This document shows positions 1 through 11,890 of a stretch of DNA of 64,000 nucleotides, in pieces. The position numbers were made by a program, and so were the translations under genes. Position 1 is the first letter of the stretch; each line of letters starts with the position of its first letter. Origin of the DNA: Blumeriella jaapii. Lineage: Eukaryota; Ascomycota; Leotiomycetes; Helotiales; Drepanopezizaceae. The notes below the pieces were generated by a model. That model did not search any database. It was given only the letters and a program-made list of their open reading frames with translations, and was not told the DNA's origin. The stretch is from contig VWND01000012.1 of assembly GCA_009599575.1 (NCBI GenBank), forward strand, positions 901,129 to 965,128, read 5' to 3'.

Positions 1-318
1 GCTTTTCAACTTTGTTATTAACAATCGAATACAATCGTTTACTTTTTTTTTAATTATTAATTTCGGACATTATAATATGATTTTAGAAAAAGCTTGGTTA
101 GCCGAATACCAAGTTTTATTAGATTATAATAAGCGCAATCTTTATTAGCCGAAATCTTACCTTCCATTATCTTTTACGCTCGTTGTATTAAAGTTTTTTA
201 TTTGCACTTTCGAAAAATTCAATTTCGCTATCAAAACGACGTTGTAAAACGTAATAAAAATCTTGATCAATTATAGCAGATTTACGACGCTATGCGGAGC
301 GCGAAAAAATCGAATTTT

Positions 319-351
319 ATTCGCGGTGCTAATTTCGATAGCGACGCTAAT
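319..351 (+). repeat. 33-bp near-palindromic mini-repeat in A1
   Basis: Starts ATTCGCG and ends CGCTAAT, 33 bp, in frame between the protease and RT regions of the A1 polyprotein (reads IRGANFDSDAN). Same position in A2 and A3; related 33-bp units occur at four sites in the unrelated Gypsy-B family. Confidence 0.75.
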
Positions 352-410
352 AAAATAATATAAAAAATCATACCATTATTTTTTTAGGCTGCCGATCCTT
401 TTTTTATTAT

Positions 411-430
411 TATTTTTTTTTTTTTTTTTC
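411..430 (+). repeat. poly-T tract in A1 protease-RT linker
   Basis: Homopolymeric T run. A2 and A3 have longer runs at the same place. It lies in the coding strand between protease and RT and reads as poly-Phe, most simply a proline-rich linker whose C residues were converted to T. Confidence 0.6.
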
Positions 431-3400
431 GCCAAAACAGCTTTTTTGTTTTACAAAAAACAATTATATTAAAAACCGAATAAAGCTTTCGCCGCGATAG
501 CATTTCAGCTTAATATAATCGATAGTTTAAACAAGCCATTTTCTGAATTTTTTAAACGATCAATTCGAAAACGAATTCCTTAATCTATTATTTATTTAAT
601 TTTTATTTGCCAAATTATTGCATACGCTTTTAAACTGATTTTTAGAAAAAAAGCAGTTGAAATGTTTTTAACTTTCTTATACGAAATCGACAAAATACTA
701 AACGATTTTACGTACAACACTTTTTTTAAAATCTAATTTTATAATTTTTGGAACGTTTTAAAACTAACGAAATATCGATTTCGATCTTTTTAATCAGCTT
801 AGCAGAATTAATTTCGAATAAACTTTTTTTCGAATCTTTTTTTCCGAAATACAAAAATTTCGAATACGTGTTTTTTAAAGCCGTTAATAACGAGCTAGCT
901 TTTTACCGGCTTTACGATTATAAAATCGAGCTTATTATAAATAAAAAAAAGCTGAAATATACTTTTTTGTATAAAATATCGATTTTAAAGCTCGAAATTA
1001 TTAACATTTATTTGCAAAATAATTTTAATAAAAGCTTTATCGAATTTTTCATCGTTGTTTTCGCTGCTTTTATATTTTTCGCTAAAAAAACCCGACGATT
1101 TACTACGTTTTTGTATCGATTATCGGGCTTTTAATAATATCATTTGTAAAAATCGCTATTTTTTTTTTATCGATAAAACTTTTGCTCGTTTTTCGAAAAC
1201 GCGAATTTTTACGAAATTTAACATTCGTTAAGCTTTTTACAAAATTCGAATAAATTCCGCTAATAAAAAACTAACGACGTTTCGTACGCGTTACGACGCT
1301 TATAAATGCAAAATGGTATCTTTTGGTTTTATTAATAAATCCGCAATTTATTAACGTTATATAAACGACGTTTTCGATTGTTTAAACGATTTTTATATTA
1401 TATATTTAAATAATATTTTTATTTATTCGTTCGACTTTTTAAAATACGTTATATACGTTCGCAAAATGCTTTAAAAGCTCGCTGACGCTGAATTACAGGC
1501 CGATATTCGGAAATTTGAATTTAATATTATTCGGACCCGTTATTTAAGTTTTATTATTTTTATTAAAAACCTAAAAATAAATCCAAAAAAGATTTTCGTA
1601 ATCGCTTATTAAAAGCTTTTTATTATTATAAAAAAGATACAAAGCTTTTTTGGTTTTTGTAATTTCTACCGACGTTTTATTCGAAACTACGGTATAATTA
1701 TAAAACTTTTGGTTTATTTAACCAAAGCTAACGTTTTTTACAATTTTATTTTTAAATATCAGAAAAATTTCGACCTTTTTATATTAGTTTTTTATTATTA
1801 TATCAGTTTTATAATATTATAGGCAAGACCTTTTTTGTATATTAAAAACTGACGCTTTCGACGGCGTAATAGCTTTTATGCTTTCGCAATTTTATAATAA
1901 CGATTAGCTTTTAATAGCTTATTTTAGCAAAACTATCGCTTTTGCAAAACTAAATTACGTCGTATACGATAAAAAAATATTCGTAATCGTAAAATCTTTA
2001 AACAATTTTCGTATTAAACTAGCTGGCTTAATTTATTAAATTAAAATTATTACTAATTATAAAGCTTTAAAATATTTTATAATTTCCAAACTTTTAAACG
2101 TTCGATAAGCACGCTAAACCGAGCTTTTCGCCGATTATAACTTTTTTATTACGTATAAACCAAATAAACACAATTTTTTGGCTAACGCATTAATACGTCG
2201 TACGAGCGAATTCGATCGTTAAAACTTTTTTAAACGCATTCAGCGCCTGCAAATCCTTTTTCGAGCCGATTAAATCGATCACCGCTTTTTAATTAAAAAA
2301 CTTCGATTTTTTACGGCTTTCGAAACAATTGTTTTTATCGTTGAAATAGCTGATTTTTTTTCCGTATTTCGTATTGTTAATTAAATTTTCCACGCTAATC
2401 GCATAGCTAGCAGTTTAATAGCTTTTCGAAAAAAAGCTATACGAAACGCTACGAAAAGAAACGACGATCATAATATTTCGTATATATTTAAACGCGATTT
2501 GCTGTTATATTACGGTCGCTTAATAATACCAGACGTCGATTATTTTCGTTTGGCTTTTATACGAAAAATGCATAATTAAATTTTCACCGTTTATTTCAGC
2601 GCTCGCAAAACTACGCAATTGCTTTCGGACTAATATTATTAACGAAGTATAACAGCTTTCGTAAAACAATATTATCGCAACTGCTACGCTTATCGAAAAA
2701 GTTTTGTTTTAAAAAATAAACGCTCCGGTTTTTTTCAGCTTTTTTTTGTTTTTAACCATTTTTAAAAGCATATTACAACGGATTTTTGCAATTTTAATAA
2801 AAACAAATACGATTATAATAACGTATTTATAATAATAAATCGCTTTTCCAAGCAAGCTATTTCGATTTTTTATTATAAAAATATCGACGCTCGAAGCTTC
2901 GCCAAATTATATATATTTTACGTATATAAGTATTTTGACTTTTTAAAAAATATTATTAGCGATCGTAGCTTCTAGTATTGATTTACTTTTTAATCTGAAT
3001 TAAACAAAATATTCGATACGCAATTAAAGCTTTCGATAGCCGCTCATTTTGAAACCGACGGTTAAACCGAAATTTATAATTAATATTTGCAAAAACGCTT
3101 TCGATTTTTCGTAAATTTTTATTAAAACGATTAAAGCGAATTTTTTTTAATAATAGATTTCGCTTAAATAATTCTTTCTTACGAAAGTCTAGATAGCTTT
3201 TTATTTTTTAAAATTATATACGATTATATTTTTTATATCAATTAAAACTGAAAGCTCGATACTTCCTTTTTTTTTAATTTTTTATATAAGCTAAACGCAA
3301 ACGAAGCTCGTGCGTACGCTCGCCGCCATTACGACGCTTAAAATTTCGCCAAATCGCATTTTTAATAAGTCTACGATAAAATAAAAAAAAGTGCGAATAA

Positions 3401-3972
3401 ATTTCGCCGCGCGATCGATTTTAACGTTGGCGATTACGTATAATTTGATATGCGTTTATTTCCGACCTTCCGGCCTTTTCGCAAGCTCGATAACCCTACA
3501 AACGGCCCTTTTAAAATTATAGCTAAAAGTTTCGACAACGTTTTTAAGCTAAACCTTTTTAATATTATAAACGTACACTTAGTTTTTCACGCTAGTCGAT
3601 TGCGTAAAACAGCTGACGACGCGCTTTCAGGTCAGATTAATCCAGCTTTTAAATTTATTAATATAATTAATAAATTTAAATACGAAATCGAAAAATTAAT
3701 CGCTTGTCGAATACAGCGGAAAACCTTTTAGTACAAAGTTTTTTAAATAAGCTTAAATAAAAATCTTACGTAATACTTCGCGTTTGATTTTATATATGCT
3801 TTTTGAAAATGCGCGATTTTCATTTGGCGCATAAAAAGCTTTCCGGTTCTTTTGCAAAACTTGTAAATTGGCTGAAAGCGTATTCCGAAGGTTTAAATTC
3901 GTACGATTATTTGAATAGCGACGTATTAATAAATAAAAGTTCGAAAGCGCGTTTTTTCGGACGGAAAAATAA

Positions 3973-4240
3973 TATAACGATTTATTTTTTTGTTATTTTT
4001 CGTATTATCCTAGCAACTACGTATAGCTGCAAGCTTTCTAGTTTTCTGGTAAGTTTTCCTATCAATTATAAAAATTATTTATATATATAAAGTTTTTTTT
4101 TTTAGCAATTTCTGTTTTTTGCAATTGTTGATTCTAAGTGAATATTTTTGTTACAGAACCAAAGGCTCGTTTTTCATACCATATAAACACGGCGACCAGT
4201 TGACTGATTTCCCAGCCCTCCGACTGATTAGATCGTCACA
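3973..4240 (+). repeat. A1 3' LTR (268 bp)
   Basis: Starts TATAACGA (mutated TGTGACGA) and ends TCGTCACA. Same 268-bp length as both A2 LTRs. The inner two thirds are heavily mutated, while the outer end from about 4145 keeps many CpA dinucleotides. Confidence 0.92.
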
Positions 4241-5690
4241 AAAATACTTATATACGTGAAATATATATAATTTGGCGAAATTTCGAGCGTCGATATTTTT
4301 GTAATAAAAAATCGAAATAATTTGCTTAGAAAAGCGATTTATTATTACGAATACGTTATTATAACCGTATTTGCTTTTATTAAAATTGCAAAAGTTTATT
4401 ATAACGTTCCTTACAAAAATGGTCAAAAACAAAAAAAAGCTAAAAAAAGCCGAAGCGCTAATTTTTTTTTAAATTTTTTTTTCGATAAGCGTAATAATTG
4501 CGATAATATTGCTTTACGAAAGCTGTTATACCTCGCCAATAATATTAGTCCGAAAACAATTGCGTAATTTTACAAGCGTTAAAATAAACGATGGAAATCT
4601 GGTCGTGCATTTTTAGTACGAAAGCCAAACGAAAATAATCGACGTTTAAAATTATTAAACGACCGTAATATAATAGCAAATCGCGTTTAAATATATACGA
4701 AAACGAAATATTATTATCGTCGTTCTTTTTCGTAGCGTTTCGTACAGCTTTTTTTCGAAAGGCTATTAGGCTGCTAGCTATGCGATTAACGTAGAAAATT
4801 TAATTAACGATACGAAATGCGAAAAAAAAATCAGCTATTTTAACGATAAAAACAGCTGTTTCGAAAGCCGTAGAAAATAGAAGTTTTTCAATTAAAAAAC
4901 GGTAATCGATCTAATCGGTTCGAAAAAAGATTTGCAAGCGCTAAATACGTTTAAAAAAGTTTTAACGGTCGAATTCGTTCGTACGACGTATTAATGCGTT
5001 AATCAGAAAATTGTATTTATTTAGTTTATACGTAATGAAAAAATTATAATCGGCGAGAAGCTCGGCTCAGCGTGCTTATCGAACGTTCAAAAGTTTAAAA
5101 ATTATAAAATATTCTAAGGCCTTATAATTAGTAATAATTTTAATCTGATAAACTAAACTAATTAGTTTAGTACGAAAATTGCTTAAAAATCTTACGATTG
5201 CAAATATCTTTTTATTATATACGACGTAATTCAGTTTTGCGAAAGTTATAATTTTGCTAAAATAAGCGATTGAAAGCCAATCGTTACTATAAAATTGCGA
5301 AAACACAAAAGCTACTACGCCGTCCAAAGCGTTAGTTTTTAATATGCAAAAAAAGATTTGCTTATAATATTATAAAACTGATATGATAATAAAAGCTAAT
5401 TTAAAAAAATCGAAACTTTTCTAATATTCAGAAATAAAATTATAAAAAACGTTAACCTTAATTAAATAAATCAAAAGCTTTGCAATTATACCGTAGTTTC
5501 GAATAAAACGTTGGTAAAAATTATAAAAACTCAAAAAGCTTTATATATTTTTTATAATAATAGAAAGCTTTTAATAAGCGACCACGAAAACCTTTTTTAA
5601 ATTTATTTTTAAGCTTTTAATTAAAATAATAAAACCTAAATAACGGGTCCGAATAACGTTAAATTCAAATTTCCGAATATCGGCCTGTAA
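4241..5690 (-). mobile_element. older Gypsy-A fragment, minus strand
   Basis: Reverse complement of A sequence equivalent to A1 positions about 1494-2935, i.e. the end of RT through the integrase core. Reading 4432 to 4320 on the minus strand gives KSKYGYNNVFVIINRFSKQ, the start of the integrase core. Reading 5327 to 5100 gives a DGVVAFVFSQF then AYFSKIITFAKLNYVVYNKK segment (RNase H-like). This copy was the target of A1. It stops at about 5690, where plus-strand A sequence begins without an LTR, so the edge is a rearrangement and not a transposon end. Confidence 0.85.
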
Positions 5691-5986
5691 TAAATACGCT
5701 GGGCCGAGCTTTTCGCCGACTACAATCTTTTTATTACGTATAAATCAAATAAATATAGCTTTTTGGCTGACGCATTAATACGTCGTACGAGCGAATTCGA
5801 CCGCTAAAACTTTTTTAAACGTATTTAGCGCTTACAAACCTTTTTTCGAAAAAATCAAATCGATTATCATTTTTTAATCAAAAAACTTCGATTTTTTACG
5901 GCCTTCGAAATAGCTGTTTTTATCGTTGAAATAGCTGATTTTTCTTTCGCATTTCGTCTCGTTCATTAAATTTTCCACGCTAATCG
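5691..5986 (+). mobile_element. Gypsy-A fragment, plus strand, left of the B1 insertion
   Basis: Matches A sequence equivalent to A1 2104-2400, the region between RNase H and integrase, beginning at a TAAATACGCTGGGCCGAGC motif shared with A3 (46022). It ends ...GCTAATCG, where the B1 LTR begins; A1 and A3 continue past this point, so B1 interrupted it. The right-hand remainder is not in the window. Confidence 0.85.
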
Positions 5987-6255
5987 TATAAAAGTAGGTA
6001 GGAAAACCAGACTGATACGGCCATATATCGGTGGGTAAAATAGTTTAGGAAATCCCTAAAAGAAACTGAAAAAAAGAAAAAAAAAAAATGAGTAAAGGTA
6101 TAAATTGGGCTGCGTGCTTATAGTACTATTTAAAGGGATGCTTTGCTTTTATATTTGTTGAAAATGGTTAGTGGCAAAAGGTTTCGAAAGGGTTTATGCC
6201 TCGATTATAGCTAAAATTATTAATTTTTATTAATATAAAATATTACCGTTTTATA
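5987..6255 (-). repeat. B1 LTR (3' LTR in coding sense)
   Basis: About 269 bp. On the plus strand it begins TATAAAAG (mutated TGTAAAAG) and ends TTTTATA (mutated TTTTACA). Alignable along its length to 8519-8785, 26227-26493 and, inverted, 53417-53683. Confidence 0.9.
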
Positions 6256-6331
6256 TTCTGTTTTAAATAATATACGTAATCGTTTTTAATTACGATTAAA
6301 AAAAATAGAATTTTAATAAATGTAATTTAGT

Positions 6332-8518
6332 TTATTTTATATGGTTTAAAAACCAATTAATTATAAACCGAGCTTTTTAATTCTACGCTTTTTCAGTTTT
6401 TTAATCCGTTTTTGGCCTTTTTGCTATTGGCTTCTGCGAAAAAATAGCGTTTCGCTTATCGTTTAAATTATTTTGTTTATTTTGCTTTTCTGAAAAATGG
6501 CTCGATAAAATATTAATCGAAGTATCGTTTTAATTTACAAACGTTCTGATAGCTTTTTCGTCGATAATATTATTAAATATCGCCGCGACGGATGCTTTCT
6601 ACGATTTTTCTTCGTAAATAATAAATTTCAGCTTTTAAACGTAGTTTTACGCTTTGCAAAAAGCGCTGAAAAGTTTTGTATTAAAATCGTGGAAATAATC
6701 GATTAATTCGTCGTAATTAAAACCGATTAACGCTTTTGCTTCGCGTAAAACTAATAAATCGGATTACGGTTGTTTATCGACGAATGCTTTTAAAAAGGCT
6801 CCGAGACCTGTAAAAAAAACTATTTTACGGAATGGTTCGGAAATAATCGTTTGCAGTCGAAACTACCGAAAATGTTATAATTGTTTTTCTCGCAAAACAA
6901 ACAGTATTAAATTATTTATCGAAGCGTCGTTTTCGAAATGATTTTTATATTTCTGCGCCGTGTAATTATTCGAATAAATTAATATCGCGCCGTCGGTTTT
7001 TTAGATTTTAAATTTAACGAAAATCTTTTGCTTAATCGAAAAGCTGACAAAAATTATTTTATTTTTTATTTCGTAGCTTTCGGTTTCGTAGTCCGATAAA
7101 ATAGCTAAGGCCATTATTTTAAACGCGCTGAAATACGAGAAAACTAAGCTTTTTTAAATGATTTTAATTCGTTTGGCGTCGTGGTATAATTGCAGATAAG
7201 CCTCGATTATTTCCGAATTGTATGCGAATATAAACAAAACGTAATAATCGAAAATGGCGTCGATAAATTCTTCGATTTTTTTCTTTTTTTAAAAATCGGC
7301 GATATCGAATTTTGTAATTATAATACGATCGGAACCAGCGAGATTTAAAGCGATCGGAACGTTAAAATATGCTACGAAACAGCAGTTTTCGGAGTTCCGA
7401 GTAATTAAAACAGCGAAATAAAGGCCGGAGTGCATTTTAAAAACTTATTAAGTAAAATTGTAAAGCATATTAGCGAAAAAAGCTGTAAGCGCTTTTTGGG
7501 TTTTAATCAATCGAAAATAATACTTATATATAATTTTTTTTTTTATAAAATGCAGCAGTAATTTGTTTTTTCCGTTGTACGACTTTGCGTAATTAACGAA
7601 TTCGCAGCTTAGTTTAAATAAATTTTAAAATATACTTTCGGTCGAAAGGCCAGAAAAATCGGCTTTTAAAAATATTTGTTATTTTTATTTTTTTTTGTTT
7701 TAATCGAGTTTTATAATCGCGCTAAAAATCTTAGGATCTGTTTTAAAATTTGCGTAGCTTAAATAAGCTTTAATACGCGCTTTGATAATTTTCGCAGTTT
7801 TTCGTCGGAATATAAATTAATTATTAAAATTAATTTCGAATACGTCGTAATCCGAATTTCTAATAATAGCGAATCGATTAGCGAAGCCGATAACGTCGAT
7901 TTTTTTTGTAATTAAATCGCAGTACGCCGCGTAATAGCGCACGTGGAAATAGCAGAATTTGCCGTTTTTTTTAGCGTTAACGTTATTTATAAAAACGAAA
8001 TTAAAAAATCGAAGTTTTTTAGCGAAAAAAAATTCGAGCAAAAACGAATTACCGTTTTTAAAAATCTTTTTTATTTGCTTTAACATATTATATTTGCAAT
8101 TTTCCGAAAAAAACTTGGGTTTAATTTTCGTTCGAAGCAAAAAAAAAAAAGCTGACGGATTTATTTGGTTTTTGTATAAAAATATCGAAATAAAATTTTT
8201 AAATCGTAACGTCGTCGAAAGCGAAAGTTTTAAGCAAAATAATTTGATTTTATGTTTTTTATATAATTTTTTTCGTAATAACTTCGATATTTTTTTCCAG
8301 GCTTTTTCGGTCGAGTCGTATAATAATCGAAATTTTAAATGCTTTTATTAGAATTTAAAATATTAGCGAAAATAATACGACGTTTTTAAACGCAGCAAGC
8401 GTTTTTAATATTTATATATTTAATTTCGAAAAATCAAATTCAAAATCGTTTAGATTTTTTTTTTTCGGAATGCCGAAGTTTTTTAAATCTAATTTCGTAA
8501 AATCGTCGCGTTTTTTAT
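6332..8518 (-). pseudogene. third reading frame of Gypsy-B, C-terminal two thirds (B1); unassigned
   Basis: I do not recognise this protein. A single minus-strand frame can be followed from the cut at 8518 to a TAA at 6332-6334, a few dozen codons before the LTR; codon phase is kept between the stops at 7817 and 6332 (1,485 bp, 495 codons). Interruptions are TAA/TAG codons explicable as mutated Gln or Trp. Readable stretches include CYFHVRYYAAYCDL and IIRNSDYDVFEINF (near 7820-7950), LSCEFVNYAKSYNGKN (near 7600), MHSGLYFAVLI (near 7430) and REAKALIGFNYDELIDYF (near 6730). The same stretches recur in B2 and B4. It lies downstream of pol on the same strand. I see no clear membrane segment or catalytic motif; the Phe richness is largely a RIP effect. 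Confidence 0.7.
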
Positions 8519-8785
8519 TATAAAAGTAGGTAGGAAAACCAAACTGATACGGCCATATATCGGTGGGTAAAATAGTCTAGGGAATCCCTAAAAGAGGCTG
8601 AAAAAAGAAAAAAAAAAATAAGTAAAAATATAAATTGAAATGCGTGCTTATAGTATTATCTAAAAGGGTGTTTTACTTTTATACCTGTTAAAAATAATCA
8701 GTGGCAAAAGGTCTCGGAAGGGTCCATGCTTTAACTATAGCTAAAACTATTAACTTTTATTAATACAAAATATCACCGTTTTACA
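8519..8785 (-). repeat. B2 LTR (3' LTR in coding sense)
   Basis: 267 bp, begins TATAAAAGTAGG and ends ...CACCGTTTTACA on the plus strand. The inner flank reads TTCTGTTTTAAATAAT, so in coding sense the LTR is preceded by AAAACAGAA, a short purine-rich tract. Confidence 0.92.
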
Positions 8786-8863
8786 TTCTGTTTTAAATAA
8801 TATACGTAATCGTTTTTAACTACGACCAAATAAAAACATAATTTTAAATAAATGCAATTTAAT

Positions 8864-9289
8864 TTATTTTATATAATTTAAAAATCAATTAATTAAAAAC
8901 CGAACTTTTTAGTTTTATACTTTTTCGGTTTTTTAACCCGTTTTTGGCCTTTTTGCTATTAGCTTTTATAAAAAAGTAGCGTTTCGCTTATCGTTTAAAT
9001 TATTTTGTTTATTTTGCTTTTTTAAAAAATGGCTCGATAAAATATTAATCGAAGTATCGTTTTGTTTTACGAACGTTTTAATAACTTTTTCGTCGATAAT
9101 ATTATTAAATATCGCCGCGACAAATGCTTTTTACGATTTTTTTCCGTAAATAATAAATTTCAGCTTTTAAACGTGGTTTTACGTTTTGCAAAAAGCGCTG
9201 AAAAGTTTTATATTAAAATCGTAAAAATAATCGATTAATTCGTCGTAATTAAAACCGATTAACGCTTTTGCTTCGCGTAAAACTGATAG
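8864..9289 (-). pseudogene. third reading frame of Gypsy-B, C-terminal end (B2)
   Basis: C-terminal end of the unassigned frame, separated from the rest (15966-18850) by the A2 insertion. Minus-strand reading gives a Lys-rich tail (AKRPKTG, then KTEKV-like) and ends in TAA at 8864-8866, matching B1 at 6332-6334. This tail is basic in both copies. The uninterrupted B1 sequence at 6700-6780 shows that 9289 and 15966 were once adjacent. Confidence 0.68.
9285..9289. repeat. target-site duplication, left (GATAG)
   Basis: GATAG precedes the A2 5' LTR and recurs at 15961-15965 after its right end. The uninterrupted B1 copy reads one such pentamer (as AATAA) at this place. Confidence 0.9.
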
Positions 9290-9557
9290 TGTGACGATTC
9301 ATTCCGTTGCCACTTCTCGTGTCACCCCAGCAACTACGTGTAGCTGCAAGCTCCCTGGTCTCCTGGTGGGTTACCCATCAACTGTGGAGATTATTTATGT
9401 ATATAAAGCTTTCTTCTTTTAGCAACCTTTGCCCTTCGCAGTTATTGATTTTAAATAAATATTTTTGTTACAAAATCAAAAGCTCGTTTCTTATATTATA
9501 TAAACACGGCGATCAGTTAATTGATCTTTTAGCCCTCCGATTAATTAAATCGTTATA
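9290..9557 (+). repeat. A2 5' LTR (268 bp)
   Basis: TGTGACGATTC at the start, TCGTTATA (mutated TCGTCACA) at the end. The outer 110 bp are rich in unmutated CpA (GTGTCACCCCAGCAACTACG), while the inner half is RIP-mutated. It contains a TATATAAAG motif near 9398 that could be the transcription start region (inference). Confidence 0.93.
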
Positions 9558-9599
9558 TTATTAACAATTCTTTTTTTACGCTGGCGACGGCGTAAACTA

Positions 9600-11270
9600 T
9601 TTTTTCTTTCGAATTTCTTACGAATTATACCAAGGTGATCGACCGGTCGTAAAAAAGTCTATTTCCGCATTTTGCGAAGAATGGCTTTTGTTTAACGATT
9701 TTTTTTTCAGCAGAGCTTTTCAGCTTCTACTATTATATTTTAACCTTTCTTTTTTTAATCAGCGAAAAAGCAGCCTTTCCCAGAAGCTTTTTTTTCTGAA
9801 AAACAGTTTTTTTTCCGAAGAAAAAAAAACAAAAGAAAAGGCAAAGCGCTAACTATTTCGCTTGCCATTTTTTTTTTGCAGCCTAGCGCTAAAAGCGTTC
9901 AGTTAAAACTTTTGTAAAATCAATTGAAAAAAACGCAAAAGCGTAAACGACAATTTTTGAAAGTTATACGATTGCGACAAATCTTTTAATTAAAGCGTTT
10001 GATAAAATCTATCGAACGTGCTTTTGCCAATCGCGAATTTATTGCTTTTTTTTTTCGCAACGTTTTATTTTAATTAATAAACGCTGCAAATTAATTTTCA
10101 CGCTTTTCGCGAACTTTTTTTAAATTTCTTTTTAACGGCCAAAATTTTAGCGCGCTTTTTAAACGCTATAATTCCTATTTATTTGCTGACTTTCGATTAA
10201 TTCGTATAAAACGCGTTCCGAACTTTGAGTTTAAGCTAAATAATAATAAAAATTATAAAATACGCTATTAAAAAACTAAAGTTTTCGATAACTTCGAATT
10301 TTACCACGACTATTTCGCTAGCGATCGATTTCGTAAAAATTACATATTCGATCAAACCGAAAGCGTAGCAAAAAAGTTTCTGATTCCGCGTATTTTAAAC
10401 CGTTCCGATTTTATATCTTTCGAAAAATTAATAAAAAAAGTCGCCGATTTTCTGGCCGACTTTTCCGACGTTTAAAAGACCGAAAACGAATTTAAAATAT
10501 TTGCAATAAATACGCACGACGATTTTTAGCGATTTTATCTGCGATTTTTATTTTCGCAGCGAACGCTTAAATATAAACTGATAAACAGCTTCGGAACGCT
10601 TTTCGCGATAAAATATTAAAGCGTTTACGAAAAAAGCTGCACTTGGAATAAGCGCGTACAACGATTTTTAAAAATTAGCTTATCGCCGTCCGATAAAAAA
10701 AACAAAATCAATTGGCCGAACGAATTTTATACGCGAATCGCTTTTTAACCAAATTTATTATTTATTAAAATAATAGATTCTTAACCAAAGCGTACTACGA
10801 ATCAAATCGTACGTACGAAAATCGTTTAAATGCTTTACAGATTTTTTTTCAGCCTTTTATTATTTTTCCTTTTTTTTCACGCTAAAACGCTTTTTTTAGC
10901 GTTTTTTTTTTTCGATCGAATCAACGACAGCGCTTATTTTTTATTTTTTATTAGAAAGTTCAGAAAAGCTAATTTGCACGACTTTTTACAAGCCGACCTT
11001 CGGTTTTATTCAAAAGCTTTTTTAGGCTGATAAATATAAATAAAATCGAACCGGCCGAAAATTCGCTTTTTAATAATAATAATAAAAACGAAAACCTTTT
11101 TCTAAACGATTTTTAAAACGCATACGAAAAAGTCGAAAGCTTTTCCGTTAATCGAGAAAACGCTCAGGCTTAAGCAAAGCCTTTTTTTTAAACGTATTAC
11201 GCGATATACGTTATTTTAACGTTCGAAAGCTTTTTAATAACGATTTATTAACAATTCCCGTTATATTTAT
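9600..11270 (+). pseudogene. A2 gag remnant
   Basis: Region between the 5' LTR and protease, expected to encode the capsid protein. A plus-strand frame at about 10310-10830 reads PRILNRSDFISFEKLIKKVA, then FYLRFLFSQRTLKYKL, then TWNKRVQRFLKISLSPSDKK and WPNEFYTRIAF, with TAA/TAG only where Gln or Trp fit. This is the helical, charged composition of gypsy capsids. The same frame is in A3 at about 42770-43300. I could not see a CCHC knuckle. The end (10830-11030) reads Phe-rich (RFFFSLLLFFLFF), probably a Pro/Ser-rich stretch changed by C-to-T. Confidence 0.72.
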
Positions 11271-11775
11271 TAAAAATAGCCTTTCGTACAAAATAAAAAC
11301 GCTCGCCGATTTTAAAGCGAACGGTTATACGTTAATCGATTCGGCGCTGATCAAATCCTTTTTTTTCTTTTTAAAATCTTTAATTCAATTTCTTCCGGCT
11401 TTTTTTTCTGTAAAAAGGTATAATAAAGCTCGTAGCCATTTAATTATATATTTTACGCTTTTTAATTTTATTATTAACAACCGAATATAATCGTTTACTT
11501 TTTTTTTAATTATTAATTTCGGAAATTATGGTATGATTTTAGAAAAAGCTTGGTTGGCCGAATACCAAATTTTACTAAATTGTAATAAACGCAAGTTTTA
11601 TTGGTCGAAATCTTATTTTTTTACAGCCTTTTACGCTCGTTGTATTAAAGTCTTTTATTTGCATTTCCGAAAGATTTAATCTCGCTATTAAAACGACGCT
11701 GTAAAACGTAATAAAAACCTTAACCAATTGTGGCAGATTTACGACGCTATGCGGAACGCGAAAAAATCGAATTTC

Positions 11776-11808
11776 ATTCGCGGTGCCAATTTTAATAGCG
11801 ACGCTAAT
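11776..11808 (+). repeat. 33-bp near-palindromic mini-repeat in A2
   Basis: ATTCGCGGTGCC...CGCTAAT, 33 bp, in the protease-RT linker at the position also seen in A1 and A3. Confidence 0.75.
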
Positions 11809-11862
11809 AGAATAATATAAAAAATTATACTATTTTTTTAGGCTGCCGATCTTTTTTTTATT

Positions 11863-11890
11863 ATTTTTTTTTTTTTTTTTTTTTTTTTTC
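11863..11890 (+). repeat. poly-T tract in A2 protease-RT linker
   Basis: Nearly uninterrupted T run, longer than in A1 (411-430). It reads as poly-Phe in the coding frame and probably derives from a proline-rich linker. Length differs in all three A copies. Confidence 0.65.

Larger units (their letters stand above)
1..3960 (+). pseudogene. A1 pol remnant: protease end, RT, RNase H, integrase, chromodomain
   Basis: Broken polyprotein that would replicate and insert the element. RT fingers and palm lie near 750-1620; the catalytic box YxDD reads YLNN followed by IFIYS at about 1402-1430, both Asp changed to Asn by G-to-A. The RNase H-like segment at about 1855-2105 carries a DGVIAFMLSQF-like motif followed by AYFSKTIAFAKLNYVVYDKK. 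The integrase core is at about 2800-3200 (VIINRFSK then ETDGQTEI-like residues). The C-terminal region (3450-3830) contains KYEIEKLIACR and DFHLAHKKLSG, the form of a chromodomain found in fungal gypsy integrases. Stops are nearly all TAA/TAG at expected Gln or Trp codons. No intact frame longer than about 130 codons remains. Confidence 0.88.
1..4240 (+). mobile_element. Gypsy-A copy A1, 3' part (Ty3/gypsy, RIP-mutated)
   Basis: This is the 3' two thirds of a Ty3/gypsy element. It aligns by eye over its whole length with A2 (from about 11457) and A3 (from about 43920). The order is end of protease, RT, RNase H, integrase, chromodomain and a 3' LTR ending TCGTCACA at 4240. The gag and 5' LTR lie left of the window. 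The base to the right (4241) is minus-strand A sequence, so A1 is inserted in another copy of its own family; the flanking AAAAT (4241-4245) would be its target duplication but the left partner is not visible. C-to-T and G-to-A changes pervade it. Confidence 0.9.
5987..8518 (-). mobile_element. Gypsy-B element B1/B3, left part
   Basis: Left end of a minus-strand Gypsy-B element: LTR 5987-6255, then the third reading frame to 8518, where full-length B2 is inserted. The sequence broken at 8518 resumes at 26494 (B3), as shown by B2's own uninterrupted sequence at 17721-17740. A 4-bp TTAT flanks B2 on both sides (8515-8518 and 26494-26497). The target of this element was the A fragment ending at 5986. 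Confidence 0.85.

Noticed and set aside
7959..8351. Plus-strand open frame of 130 codons in B1
   Set aside because: It is antisense to the third frame and not preserved in the other copies; a shadow frame.
9560..9600. A GCTGGCGACGGCG motif after the A2 5' LTR as tRNA primer-binding site
   Set aside because: It starts more than 30 bp from the LTR end and I cannot match it to a specific tRNA 3' end without a search.
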